In this document: positions 19,997 through 29,868 of the stretch, piece after piece | Numbering within the stretch: position 1 is the stretch's first letter | How the letters are laid out: every line of letters begins with the position of its first letter | Assembly: GCA_030180075.1 (NCBI GenBank) | Contig: JASNJN010000004.1 | Span: forward strand, 1 to 64,000 | From: Mikrocytos mackini | Taxonomy: Eukaryota; Endomyxa; Ascetosporea; Mikrocytida; Mikrocytiidae | Length of the DNA stretch: 64,000 nucleotides | Direction of reading: 5' to 3' | Translations under genes and position numbers: made by a program | The notes under the pieces: generated by a model | Databases searched by the model: none | Told to the model about the DNA's origin: nothing | What the model saw: only the letters and a program-made list of their open reading frames with translations

Positions 19997-22069
19997 ATGA
20001 ACGACAAAGAAAACCTACAGACACTTCCACCCGCTTTAGTAACAGTTGTCGGCCCACCAGGCACTGGCAAGTCACAACTAATCCGTACAATTTTAAAAGA
20101 AAAAGGTTCAGGAAAGTTAGGAGACATTTCACATTACCCCTTCACTCTTCGCATTTCCAAAGAAAAGCGTATTTCTTTTCTAGAGCTCAAATTTTCTCTA
20201 GAGCTATTTTCTTTCTACTTCCGCGTTTCCGACTCTATAATCCTCGTTCTGGACATCACAAACATGATTACTTACCATATGTTTGAAGTTTTGGCTTTAA
20301 TGAACGCCATTGGCCCTTCCTGCATTACCATTGTCTTAACTAACACAGAGAAGCTCAAATCGGACACTTTAGTATCTTCGAGAAAGAACGATTTAAAGAA
20401 GCAGCTTAAGTCTTTAGTGCCTTCTATAAACTACAAAATCATAACAGTGAAACTACATGGCGATTTATACTCTTTTATTCCTATAAAGAATGTTTTGAAC
20501 AATTTAAACAAAAGCATTAAACAGTACAAAGCTTTATATTTCAATGACTTTCAGAGTATTAAAGAAAAAGTAGTTTCAAAGAACAAAACAGATTTCTTCC
20601 ACACGCACAACTTTATTGTTCCCGACACAATAGAACTTCAAAAGACAGAAAGTACAAAGCAAAAACTGTGCGTTTCTGGCTTCTTGAGGGGCGGGAAAAG
20701 AAACTTAGAAAATCAGTACATTTTAAATGGTTTATATAAACTTAAAACAGAATCTTTTGAGTTTACAAGTGATCCTATTCCAACAGAAGAGTTTAGAAAC
20801 AATAGTTTTAATATACATTGTCCAAACAATATATCTAGTGACGTAGTAAAGAACAATAAAAAAGTCTTTTACGTAGACAAAGTAAATTTTAAAGAAGAAG
20901 AAAAAGGTATTGAAAGTTTTAAATTAATAAAAAGAGCAGAAAACATTTCAATTCCAACTCCAAACAAAAAGGTTAAAATTGATAAAACTGAGAATAACAA
21001 AGAAAATGGAGAGCTTTACATTAGAGCTGTGTTTTCTTTTAGTAAAAAAGACGCTTTGAGTACATTAGATCTTTCCGAAGAAATTAAACGCTCTACTTTA
21101 TTCTTTGGTTCTTTAAACGATTCAGAACTTCAAAAGAAGTACGTTCAAATGCGAATGAAAACACACCAGTACTTCGACTTTGTTGTACCAAACCAAAGTT
21201 CTTTATTAATTTCAACTGGGTTTAGTTTTGCACTTTCAAAGCCTATATTTTACAATGACAGATTGGAGCTTACAAGTAACACATCAAGGAAATACTTCTT
21301 TAATTTAAGCGCACACAGTGATTACATAACGCCTAATACAACAGCTGTTTGTTTACTGCCTTCTGTTTTAAATACAGTTAACTACACATACAAAGTGTTA
21401 AACAATATTAATGAAAGCAAATCAGAAGAAGTTGGAGACGGTTATTTTGACACACGTATAATAGCAGTTGGGAAAGTAAAAGAAAACTTAGATTTTCCAC
21501 CTGCTATTCAGAAAAAGCAAAAAATAGAGTGTAAAGTGTCCCGGTGTTTTAAACATACCGCTTTCATTGACAACTTCTTAAAAAACTATTTAAGATTATC
21601 TTCTAAAGACACTGATGCATTGTTAAAAGGTAATAGCGCAGTGTTTACAAATACAGGCACAAAAGGGGAAATCAAAAAGTGTTACGAAAGAGAAATAAGA
21701 TGCACTTTTGAGAACGTAGTTTTGGAAGAAGAAAAAGTATACTACATTTTAACAGAAGAAGTAAAAAGCTATAACAAAAGCAGAAGTTTGTATAATTTAA
21801 AAAAGAAAGACTTTGAAAAGAAAATAACGTTTACTTTTTTAAAAGATGAAAAAGTAATGAAAAATCAAAATAGCTTAGAAAATAAAATTGAAAATAAAGA
21901 AGAAAGTAATAAAAAAATAAAAGAAAAATTAATGGAAAAAAGAAATGAAATAAAAAAAGTAAAATTGAGCAAAAGTGAAATAAAACAAATTCCAGTTGAA
22001 TTTATGAAAGTAGAAAAAATGAAGAAAGAGAAGGTAAATGAAATTACTAAAGAAAATTTATATAAATAA
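19997..22069 (+). CDS. BMS1: Bms1-type ribosome biogenesis GTPase (690 aa)
   Basis: Bms1 is the GTPase of the small-subunit processome that brings Rcl1 and drives early 40S maturation in the nucleolus. The P-loop GPPGTGKS is at residues 19-26, which separates it from the related Tsr1. The RIBIOP_C-type region follows later, including YVQMRMKTHQYFDFVVPNQS and SLLISTGFSF. The protein is much shorter than yeast Bms1 (about 1180 aa), with reduced acidic linkers. The G4 position reads VLTNTEKL, degenerate for a TKxD-type motif. The last 80 residues are lysine/glutamate-rich and coiled-coil-like. The start is the first ATG after the AAATTT element. Confidence 0.85.
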   Translation: MNDKENLQTLPPALVTVVGPPGTGKSQLIRTILKEKGSGKLGDISHYPFTLRISKEKRISFLELKFSLELFSFYFRVSDSIILVLDITNMITYHMFEVLALMNAIGPSCITIVLTNTEKLKSDTLVSSRKNDLKKQLKSLVPSINYKIITVKLHGDLYSFIPIKNVLNNLNKSIKQYKALYFNDFQSIKEKVVSKNKTDFFHTHNFIVPDTIELQKTESTKQKLCVSGFLRGGKRNLENQYILNGLYKLKTESFEFTSDPIPTEEFRNNSFNIHCPNNISSDVVKNNKKVFYVDKVNFKEEEKGIESFKLIKRAENISIPTPNKKVKIDKTENNKENGELYIRAVFSFSKKDALSTLDLSEEIKRSTLFFGSLNDSELQKKYVQMRMKTHQYFDFVVPNQSSLLISTGFSFALSKPIFYNDRLELTSNTSRKYFFNLSAHSDYITPNTTAVCLLPSVLNTVNYTYKVLNNINESKSEEVGDGYFDTRIIAVGKVKENLDFPPAIQKKQKIECKVSRCFKHTAFIDNFLKNYLRLSSKDTDALLKGNSAVFTNTGTKGEIKKCYEREIRCTFENVVLEEEKVYYILTEEVKSYNKSRSLYNLKKKDFEKKITFTFLKDEKVMKNQNSLENKIENKEESNKKIKEKLMEKRNEIKKVKLSKSEIKQIPVEFMKVEKMKKEKVNEITKENLYK

Positions 22070-22370
22070 TTCATTATTTTATTGTATTAATAAATAAATA
22101 AATAAATAAATCTTCTTTAATTAACATTTTAAATGTTTTCTTTATATTAAAGTATTTTATCTTAATTTATATTCAAATTTATAAATATCTTTAACGCACA
22201 TACAAACAAATAACAAATTTAACAAATAAAAAACACATTAAATACAATTATAAATTAAAAAAGACACACATTTTCATTAAATTCTTAATTTAAATCTAAA
22301 CAAAACAAATTTAATATAATTATTTAAATAAAACAACTAAAAATAACAATACAAACATCATAATAAGTAT
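22070..22370. other. AT-rich intergenic spacer
   Basis: Between the convergent stops of BMS1 and the next gene. It contains a short AAATAAATAAAT run and no other feature. Confidence 0.5.
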
Positions 22371-22877
22371 TTATTTGAATACAATAGATTCCTCATTTTC
22401 TGTAAACTTCATTAACAAGTTTGTTTGTGGTTTAGGTCCAAAATCTATCTTTTGTTCCCTTTTCTTCTTCTCTTTCATATACAAATATTGATTTAAACTT
22501 CGCAAATTTTCCTTCTCGTTGATTTTAGCGGTTTTCATCAATTTGTCGTGACTTATGTTTAATTTGAATTCTTCCTGAAGTTCGTCGAATGGAAGACCTT
22601 CAAAATATTTGCGCCTTTCGATGACCAACTTCTCCGCCTCGTACTTTGAAAGCTTCTTAGACTTCAAAACGGCGTACTCTTTGGGTTTGGAAAGTAATTT
22701 TTCTTCGGTTCGAATTTTCTTTTCTAATTCCTTTTGTTGAAGCTCTGCTTCAGAGTCAGAAGAAAAATCTTCGTTGGCTTTGAAAATGAAAGTTTCAGAT
22801 TCTGAATTTGAAAGTTCGGCTGGGTCAAAGTCTTCGTCAGTTGCATCATGATCGAAATTGTTGAATAGTTCCTGCAT
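22371..22877 (-). CDS. Hypothetical acidic/basic protein, 168 aa
   Basis: No family is recognised. Residues 1-50 are acidic (NNFDHDATDEDFDPAELS), the middle is a Lys/Glu-rich helical stretch likely to form a coiled coil, and the C-terminus has a basic KEKKKREQKIDFGPKPQ segment. This acidic-then-basic layout is common in nuclear or nucleolar factors, but that is inference. The start is supported by AAATTTTAAATTTT sequence about 25 bases upstream (22899-22921), and the frame is clean over its whole length in a host-gene island. Confidence 0.65.
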   Translation of the reverse strand: MQELFNNFDHDATDEDFDPAELSNSESETFIFKANEDFSSDSEAELQQKELEKKIRTEEKLLSKPKEYAVLKSKKLSKYEAEKLVIERRKYFEGLPFDELQEEFKLNISHDKLMKTAKINEKENLRSLNQYLYMKEKKKREQKIDFGPKPQTNLLMKFTENEESIVFK

Positions 22878-23178
22878 TCTTATGGATTGATATTTTACAA
22901 AATTAAAATTTAAAATTTGAAATGTGAAAGCAATCTTTATTTCCTCTCCGTTGGTTTAACAACACAAAATGCAAGAATCACTTCTTTTACTTAACTCAAA
23001 AAAGATCTGATTGCCATAAACAAGCTTGTCAACTCTTGTAAGTTGATTTCACACATAATAACATCAAAACTCTACAATATTTTATTTTTTTCAACATTGT
23101 TTATAGAAAGATTGTCTGTAAAATAAATCATAAAATACAAATTCGTACAAAATTAGTTAAACACGTATTTCTATATTT

Positions 23179-23316
23179 TCATTCAAAACTATCGCTCTCG
23201 TCTCTTTCGGATTCTGAAGTTTCCGATAATGTTTCTCTTTCATCACTATACATTTCTGAATCATCATCCGAGGAACCAGTGTCCATGCTAAAATCCTCTG
23301 CATTTGGGTATTCCAT
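23179..23316 (-). CDS. Acidic microprotein, 45 aa
   Basis: A short frame (MEYPNAEDFS, then SSDDDSEMYSDERETLSETS and a final ESERDESDSFE) runs from an ATG at 23316 to a stop at 23179. The AAATTTAAATTTT start element ends a few bases before the ATG, the same spacing as at neighbouring genes, which is the main reason to call it a gene. It is rich in Asp, Glu and Ser, without Trp or Cys, and would be a disordered acidic peptide with many casein-kinase-2-like sites. Sem1/Dss1 was considered but the Trp/Phe pattern is absent. Confidence 0.5.
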   Translation of the reverse strand: MEYPNAEDFSMDTGSSDDDSEMYSDERETLSETSESERDESDSFE

Positions 23317-23465
23317 GTAAAATTTAAATTTTGAAAACAAAAATTGTCATTTGCAGAGTACTACAGTCCACTTCAGTGACTTATGTCACCAAATTAATGT
23401 TACCTAGATTTAAATAAACACAAAATATCGCGCAAATATAAATTACAACCCCACAATAACTAATT

Positions 23466-24152
23466 CTAATTAAAATAAAAAACTTCCAAAATGTCACTTA
23501 TATCTTCAACCAACTTTTTCACTGTCTCCATTTTCCTCAAGCCCGTTATACTAAACTTTCCATTTGAGAACAACATTACACAGCATTTCGGTTCTTTAAT
23601 TTTGATTGGATATCCTGGGAAGTGACTTCTCTGAAATTCAAGCACCAAATCTTCCCACATTTGTTTATTTCTTACAGACAGCAAACCAGTAATTTTTTTA
23701 TCGTTAACTTTACAATCATGTATGAGTTTAATGTTTATCGCCTTTGCCAGACTTCCGTAGAGCGTAATACAATTGACGTCCACTTTTGGTTCTTCGAATT
23801 GGTAACTCAATTTACGCAAAACTGTAAAAACTATACTCGTGCCTTTTGTAAGGCTTTTTTCGTTCCTTGCACCTGTGAATATTATCTTCCCATTGCTAAA
23901 TAGCAGCGCTGTGAACCTTGGGGGCGTGTTCAGTCTAAAGAAACACGCGGGATATTTCTCTGGGTTGTATTCGGTATTTTTTAAACGCATTGTTATGTCT
24001 TTTAGGTTCAGACGAACTCCAATGTTTGTAAAAGCACACATATTGGTCACTTTATAGTATGAAATAGTCTTCTCGGGGTCTATTTTGGGTGGCTGTTCAA
24101 CAACAGAAGCGAGGGATACGTCTAGTTCTTCTTCATTAAAAAGTTCGTCCAT
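23466..24152 (-). CDS. TBP: TATA-binding protein (TBP), diverged
   Basis: TBP binds the minor groove of core promoters and nucleates all three RNA polymerase initiation complexes. Both pseudo-symmetric repeats are visible: YNPEKYPACFFRL then FTALLFSNGKIIFTGAR (residues about 60-95), and SHFPGYPIKI then CVMLFSNGKFSITGLRK (about 180-215). The saddle is 228 aa with a short acidic N-terminus (MDELFNEEELDVSL). Conservation is low for TBP: the second repeat lacks the usual EPELFPG and the linker is altered, so a TBP-related factor beside a canonical TBP elsewhere is possible. It diverges from the EB1 gene across a 50-base shared promoter. Confidence 0.8.
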   Translation of the reverse strand: MDELFNEEELDVSLASVVEQPPKIDPEKTISYYKVTNMCAFTNIGVRLNLKDITMRLKNTEYNPEKYPACFFRLNTPPRFTALLFSNGKIIFTGARNEKSLTKGTSIVFTVLRKLSYQFEEPKVDVNCITLYGSLAKAINIKLIHDCKVNDKKITGLLSVRNKQMWEDLVLEFQRSHFPGYPIKIKEPKCCVMLFSNGKFSITGLRKMETVKKLVEDISDILEVFYFN

Positions 24153-24202
24153 AAATTATAATTGAAAAGTTAAATTTTGAAAAGAACAACATAAAGATTT
24201 CG
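24153..24202. promoter_or_regulatory. 50-base bidirectional promoter between TBP and EB1
   Basis: The two start codons are 50 bases apart on opposite strands. The space holds AAATTTTGAAAAG in one direction and CAAAATTTAACTTTTC in the other, so a single near-palindromic element can serve both genes. Confidence 0.55.
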
Positions 24203-24928
24203 ATGCCAAAACGAGTTAATTTTGGTATGATGCAAGGTGCATACTTTGTGTCTAAGACCGTTATTCTGAACTGGGTTCGAGAACAAAGCGGGGACTCAAT
24301 AGAGTCAATTACAAATTTGGCTTCTGGAATCCACCTCTCCAAAATAATGTACAAATTGGACAAAAAATTCCCATTAAAGAAGATTAAGATGAATTCACCT
24401 ACCAAGTACGATTTCGCGGAAAATTGGCGTGTACTTCAACATTACTTCGAATCGAAAGGCCAAAGCAAAACGTTCCAAATAAACAAAATTATCCAAGCAC
24501 GAAATATGGACAATTTAGAAGTTGGGCAATGGTTTTATGCATACTGTAAGAACGCTTATGATGACCAGTCTACACTGGATACAGAGCCCATCCCACCACA
24601 CACTCCAATTGTAAAGAAAACAAGGCGCCCGTTGTTTGGGCTTGATACTAAACAAAATAAACACGTACCAGAAAAGGCGCCGGATACAATGAGCCATATT
24701 TCTATTGATTTGAAAATAGACAACCCTATTAAAAAGCTGGAGGAAGAAAGAGACTTCTATTTCAATAAATTAACAGAAGTTGAAAGAGCTTGTGTAAAAG
24801 GAATTAAAACGAGTGAAACATTAAACGATCAAAAAGAAAATGAAGATGTGGATATATATAGAAAAATTCTGGATATCATTTATGATAATGGAAATGATCT
24901 CAGTTTTTCGAGCAGTTTAATAGAGTGA
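24203..24928 (+). CDS. BIM1: EB1/Bim1-family microtubule plus-end protein (241 aa)
   Basis: EB1 proteins track growing microtubule ends and recruit partners in the spindle. The calponin-homology domain spans residues about 15-110: SKTVILNWVREQSG, HLSKIMYKLDKKFPLKKIKM, NWRVLQHYFESKG and DNLEVGQWFYAYCKN match the family's order. After a linker with PRRPLFG-like basic residues comes the EB-homology coiled coil with KLEEERDFYFNKLTEVE (about 176-192), which carries the family's FYF core. The C-terminal EEY/F tail of many EB1s is missing; the protein ends SSSLIE. The start is the first ATG of the frame. Confidence 0.9.
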   Translation: MPKRVNFGMMQGAYFVSKTVILNWVREQSGDSIESITNLASGIHLSKIMYKLDKKFPLKKIKMNSPTKYDFAENWRVLQHYFESKGQSKTFQINKIIQARNMDNLEVGQWFYAYCKNAYDDQSTLDTEPIPPHTPIVKKTRRPLFGLDTKQNKHVPEKAPDTMSHISIDLKIDNPIKKLEEERDFYFNKLTEVERACVKGIKTSETLNDQKENEDVDIYRKILDIIYDNGNDLSFSSSLIE

Positions 24929-25080
24929 TAAATATAATATAACTTAGCAACAATTTTATAAAACAACAAATATTTGTTTTCCATACAATAAGTTTGAATT
25001 AAAAAGAATTTTCTAGAACAACAATCAAACGATGTTTATAAACCTAATATAAACGAACTATAAAGAACAATAATGAAATA

Positions 25081-25924
25081 ATGAACGAAGAAAAGATAAA
25101 AANTNANNNNATATTGAAGGAAAAGATAATAACTTCAGCAAAAGAGCTTTATCAAACCGAAGAACTACCCGGAAGTTACTCTTATTTCATAAAATGGCTA
25201 TATAAGCATGGTTTTATGTTCAGAAACAGGATTAAGAAAAGCTTTTTGACCAACAAGACCATTAAAAAACGTTTAAAATTTTGCGGTTCTCATGTCGGGG
25301 TACAGGGATTTAATGAAAAGATAATATTCACAGACGAAAAACGTTTTAACTTATACGGCCCCGACAGATCGTACAAATTTTGGCTCAAAAACGATACTAA
25401 TAAGCAGACAGAAAAGAAGTATATCAAAGTCCAGTATTTATCTTTAAAGAAAAAACTATGAAAGGACGGGAATTATGATCTGGGCAAGCATTTCAGCCCG
25501 TGGAAAAGTAGATATGTTTTTATGTGAAAAGAGCATAAATTCAGCCGAATACCAAATAATACTTTCCAAATTTCTCGGTGGGCGCGTAAAAAGTATGTAT
25601 CCACATAATGCATTCTTTTTCCAACAAGACAACGCGCCACCTCATACAAGCAAGAGTACAACTGAATTCTTTAAGTCTAAGAAAATAGATGCCCTTGGTT
25701 GGCCACCTAATTCTCCGGATTTAAATCCGATTGAGAATCTTTGGACAGAAATGAGTAGAAGAGTTTATAATGGGGAGTTGTGTACACGAACAAGACATCA
25801 TTGTGGAATAAAATTCAAAAAGTTTGGTTAGAAATAAGTGATGAATTATGTCGGAATTTGAGTCTAAGTTTTGATAATCGATTATCCGAATGCTTAACAA
25901 ATGATGGAAAATGGATACATTATT
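25081..25924 (+). pseudogene. Tc1/mariner (DD34E) transposase, broken copy 1
   Basis: Catalytic motifs are present: IIFTDEKRFNLYG, FFQQDNAPPHTSKS and NSPDLNPIENLW with 34 residues between the last Asp and Glu. The frame is broken by two frameshifts (near 25460 and near 25800), and the N-terminal helix-turn-helix region is largely missing where N bases occur (25102-25110). The last part ends GKWIHY at 25924. The sequence after the stop (TTTGCTGTTTCGAA at about 25960) resembles the terminal repeat of the element at 44460-45763, so the two are related. Confidence 0.85.
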
Positions 25925-28083
25925 AAATAAGTATTTTTATAAATTCATGATCTTTATTTTGCTGTTTCGAATTTTTAAAATTAACATTTGAATTATCGCA
26001 TCAAAAATTTTATAAAACTGTTTTTATTAAAGACAATACAAATCGACATTATCTCGATAAAATGTAGGTAAAATAATAACTTATATTATATTTTAGTTTC
26101 ATTTCAAACAAAGTTTTAAATTTTTAAAGTGTTTCAAATTTTATATTCCAAGTGTACATTGTTTCACTAAGTTCTTTAGGTGAGCAAGATTATAATGTTA
26201 GTCAAATTACAAGATAATTTTGAAATACCTGTGAATTGTGTTGATCCCAATTATTAAGAGAACTATGTTATTAAAACGTTTTTCCATGGTTATATTTATA
26301 TTTAAAATTCATAATCCGTGATTAATAGGTCAAAATTGACATTATCAATAAATTTTATATGATTTTCCCGGATTAATGACTCAACCGATGATCCCCATTT
26401 GAGAGGAAACATATTGAGAATTTAGCAGTCTTAGTTACTTTAATCTTAGCCACTCCAAGGCATTTTGGGACAAAAACTGGCTAAACCTCCATAGTTTACT
26501 GTATGTCCAAATTTGCGCGATGAAACATCTGGTTATTAACTCTTACTATCATCTCATTTGGGTTGTGACTATATTTTCAAATTTTTATTGGAAATGGTTT
26601 TAATCGATATGATACATCAATTTTCAAATATTTTCATGACTTTTGCGTTGTTTAGCATTTCATTTAAATTTCGTAATTTCCAGACTCATACAGTTTTTAA
26701 AAAATACTGCAACATTTCTAGATTTATTGTAAACTCACAAGAAAATTTTGTGTTTTAAAAGCTCAAACCCATGTATAAATAGATATGTGTTTATTTTTGT
26801 TTGTTGATATTCATTTTCCTAGTTGAATTTCCCGTTTAAACCCTATGTCGTCAGATTATGACTTTTTAAATACATAGTATTTTATATTCCTCCGTGAAGC
26901 AAATTTTAGAATAGCTTATAGTACATATAGTTAGCAACATTTATTGTCAGATATCCTACCAAGACTTCTGCAATGTTGTGTAGTGTTCATAATAATTTTC
27001 TCAGGTTTAAAATTTAAAATTTCACAATATTAAAAAGTACTCATAACTTTATCATATGGGCAACTCAGGTCAACCAAACACACATAAAGACATTACAGAA
27101 CATNCCACAGACAACATAACACATAGATGTTGAATTTAAACCTTAAAAACTTTTATAAAACATAGCAAAATTATTACCTTCATCTTTTGTCTAATTTAGT
27201 AAACCAGGATATGCCGTATTCATTGCAAACACTCCGTTGTTCTAACCTGTTATCAAGTCATATAGTTCTTTCTGGAGATCGTTGCAGGTGATATAAGGAT
27301 TTGAAATTTTAAAATTTTCAAAAATAGGTTTCGAAACACAAACACGACTACCAGAGAGCATGAGGATTAAATCAATAAAAAATCCTGTCAAAATTAACTC
27401 AAAAAAGCCTGTAAACCTGTTCAAAAAGACTTTATTTACTTATACAAGAAATAAAATTTGGTGCAAATAGCCATGACGAAAAAATTATGTTAGGAAATTT
27501 TTAAAAATCCGCGAATTTGGCTTTTTAATGTTTATAATCTATCATTAAGGCATTAATTGTCTTTATTATGTCTATTATGATAAAAAAAAATTTTGAAACG
27601 AAATTGTGGTGCATTCAATCGAAATTTTTACATATAAAAGTCAATATAGAAGTCTTATCAATTTTGATAACTTATAACTAAGGCAACCAAAAGTCTATAA
27701 ACGCAATTTGATTATGTGATCATAACAACGTATAATAATACTTATAATTGCATCCATATATAAATATTTGTTTATATGAAAAAGTTATTTATGCGATAAC
27801 TGACTTTTTTATTTATAAAAGCAATATATGCAATTTGTAGCCTTTTTAAAACGCAATAAAGCATTTTTTCAAAATTTTAATTTTTAAATATCACAACAAA
27901 AACTCCCCATGTCGGAGAATATTACAATATCCGTTAACATCGTGGTATCCCCAATATAAATGCGTTAAAGTAGTTCAAGAAAAATCGATAAACTTTAACC
28001 ATCAAATTATCAAAGAAATTAACACTTAGATAAAATTTTAAATGAGCGTATACAACTGAAGCCGGTCCCTATGCCCACTATCT
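25925..28083. other. Gene-free AT-rich stretch
   Basis: Besides the repeat at 26425-26500, only two lone AAATTT-type elements without a following gene are seen (27005-27024 and 27302-27320); the first precedes a 25-codon frame beginning MGNSGQ at 27056. These look like remnants of gene starts. Confidence 0.4.
26425..26500 (+). repeat. Diverged short repeat, partner at 10190-10265
   Basis: See the partner copy; similarity ends abruptly at both sides and no terminal repeat is visible. Confidence 0.45.
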
Positions 28084-28120
28084 AGGGCGATACGAGAGTA
28101 CCCCATGAGCGGATCGCCCT
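28084..28120. other. GC-rich stem-loop
   Basis: AGGGCGAT at 28084-28091 pairs perfectly with ATCGCCCT at 28113-28120 around a 21-base loop. The surrounding 28060-28130 is far more GC-rich than its neighbourhood. No known RNA family was recognised. Confidence 0.35.
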
Positions 28121-28730
28121 CAAAATGACCTCAAATTCCTACAAAGGAGCGTTTAATAAATCTATTAACAAACTATATTTCAAATTTTATTGAAACACAA
28201 TAACATAATTCACAAAACTGTTATTATATAAATTAAAATAAATAATTAATTAATTGTTAATTCCCCTGGGTATAATATAAATTTGTGAAACACGGTATTT
28301 ATTTATATTTTAAAATATTGAACTGAATAAAAATGTATAAATTAAAAATCGCCATCATAATAAAACTTTTAAATACATAGCTTTCCTTTTATCATCCTTT
28401 TTAGTTCCCGGCCCGTCTGTCAAGGAAGTTATTTCCCACTAAGACAGTTTCTTTCAACCAGATGGGTTCTTTATTGTAAATATTCGAACTTTTGTTATTT
28501 CCATGACTTATTGGTCACAGGCCTAATACATTGCATCAAAAATTCAGTGGTCATACTAATCATGTTTTGGCAGAGCTTCTTTGATGTAAACCTTTTTGTT
28601 TTATACGATCTCTTCTACCATTTATTTTATTCCTTCATAAAAAGGTTGTAGAATTAACGGCAGTCCAAGATTATATCTATACCTCTGTGTGTTGTAATAA
28701 CTTGTGTGAACCAGACGCCTGGAAGCTTCC

Positions 28731-29093
28731 TCAAATCCTGGGTAGAAATGATGCTGAAGGAGACAATAGAGAGGATGTTCTACCATATAACAAATGCAAC
28801 CCCCTCTTCCATATAGTTCTTCGTGTCTTCAATTTTAAATCATTTCCCTTCGCTTTGAAATGTTTGTGGTTGTTTATTCTTCGGAACGGCTTGGTATGTT
28901 CCTTGTAGTTCGAGTTTAAAACGCTACGAATAAAAAGTAGACTCCTGAGAGTGTGCTTTCCTTCATCGGATGGAAACCATAGTAAATCTAGACTTTGAGG
29001 GTTTTCATTTAGTCGATGAGTTGAAAGTGAGATTCTTGTGACAATGCCATCGATTGATATGAAGAATTCGAGGCTGGCCCTTACGAAGTGTTG
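28731..29093 (-). pseudogene. Open 120-codon remnant without a start
   Basis: The minus strand is open for 120 codons with protein-like composition (ASLEFFISIDGIVTRISLST, later HKHFKAKGNDLKLKTRR) but has no ATG near its beginning and no start element. Downstream sequence (28400-28730) also looks like decayed coding DNA. No domain is recognised. Confidence 0.3.
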
Positions 29094-29868
29094 TTATTTT
29101 GTGGTTAAAGTTGACATTTTATTTGGTATTGAGAGAAATTAGCTGGCAGAATTTCAAAATATCGCTTGATGTGTCTTCTAGAACAGCTAAATATCAGAAT
29201 ATTGAATGGGTTAGAGTAGTGTACTCCCTGACGTTTCTTTGAAACAGCACTCTATTTGGTCAAATTATATTTTATTTTAGGTAAATATGGATGTTTTATG
29301 AAAATTAAAAGTGTTAACCTATCGTTTATAATCAAATAATTATCAAAATTTTCAAGATTCAGTATTTGAGTAAACCAATGGAAAATTTCATTTCAAAAAA
29401 TTTTTTTAATATTTGAAGAATTGCATTTTTGCATATTCAATTATTGTTTATTCAACCTCACATAAAAAGCTATTTTCTTGGTATAAAAATTATAATTCCC
29501 GGGAATTAAAAACTTTAATTATAAAATTGCATATATTTATTCATATTAAAAGTTAAGTGTTTATTAAAGATCGATACATTCAACTCCCAAGAAAATAGAT
29601 TAAATTCAATTTTATTAACCTTTATCAGACAAAATATCAGCTAATTTTATTGACAATAACACCAATTATTCGGGATTTTATGTGCAATAAACAACAGGTT
29701 TTAATGACAATTTTTATCATTTTAACCCGCAATTTTTTAGTTGCCCTATTTATAANCNATATGATTGCAATATTAAGGAAATCATANANCTTATNNNTAG
29801 NNATAAACAATATATTAGTTTTTCAAACGATTCTAATCCACACAAAATTTTAAAAACTTCCTTATATA
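29094..29868. other. Gene-free AT-rich stretch
   Basis: No gene. Bases 29751-29790, with several N, are an inverted match of 30523-30560 inside the neighbouring Tc1 element. Confidence 0.4.

Noticed and set aside
23179-23316. Sem1/Dss1 proteasome subunit for the acidic microprotein
   Set aside because: The family's Trp and Phe positions are missing; only the acidity agrees.
28060-28130. Possible 5S rRNA, tRNA or RNase P RNA in the GC-rich island
   Set aside because: None of the conserved boxes of these RNAs could be placed, so only the stem-loop is reported.
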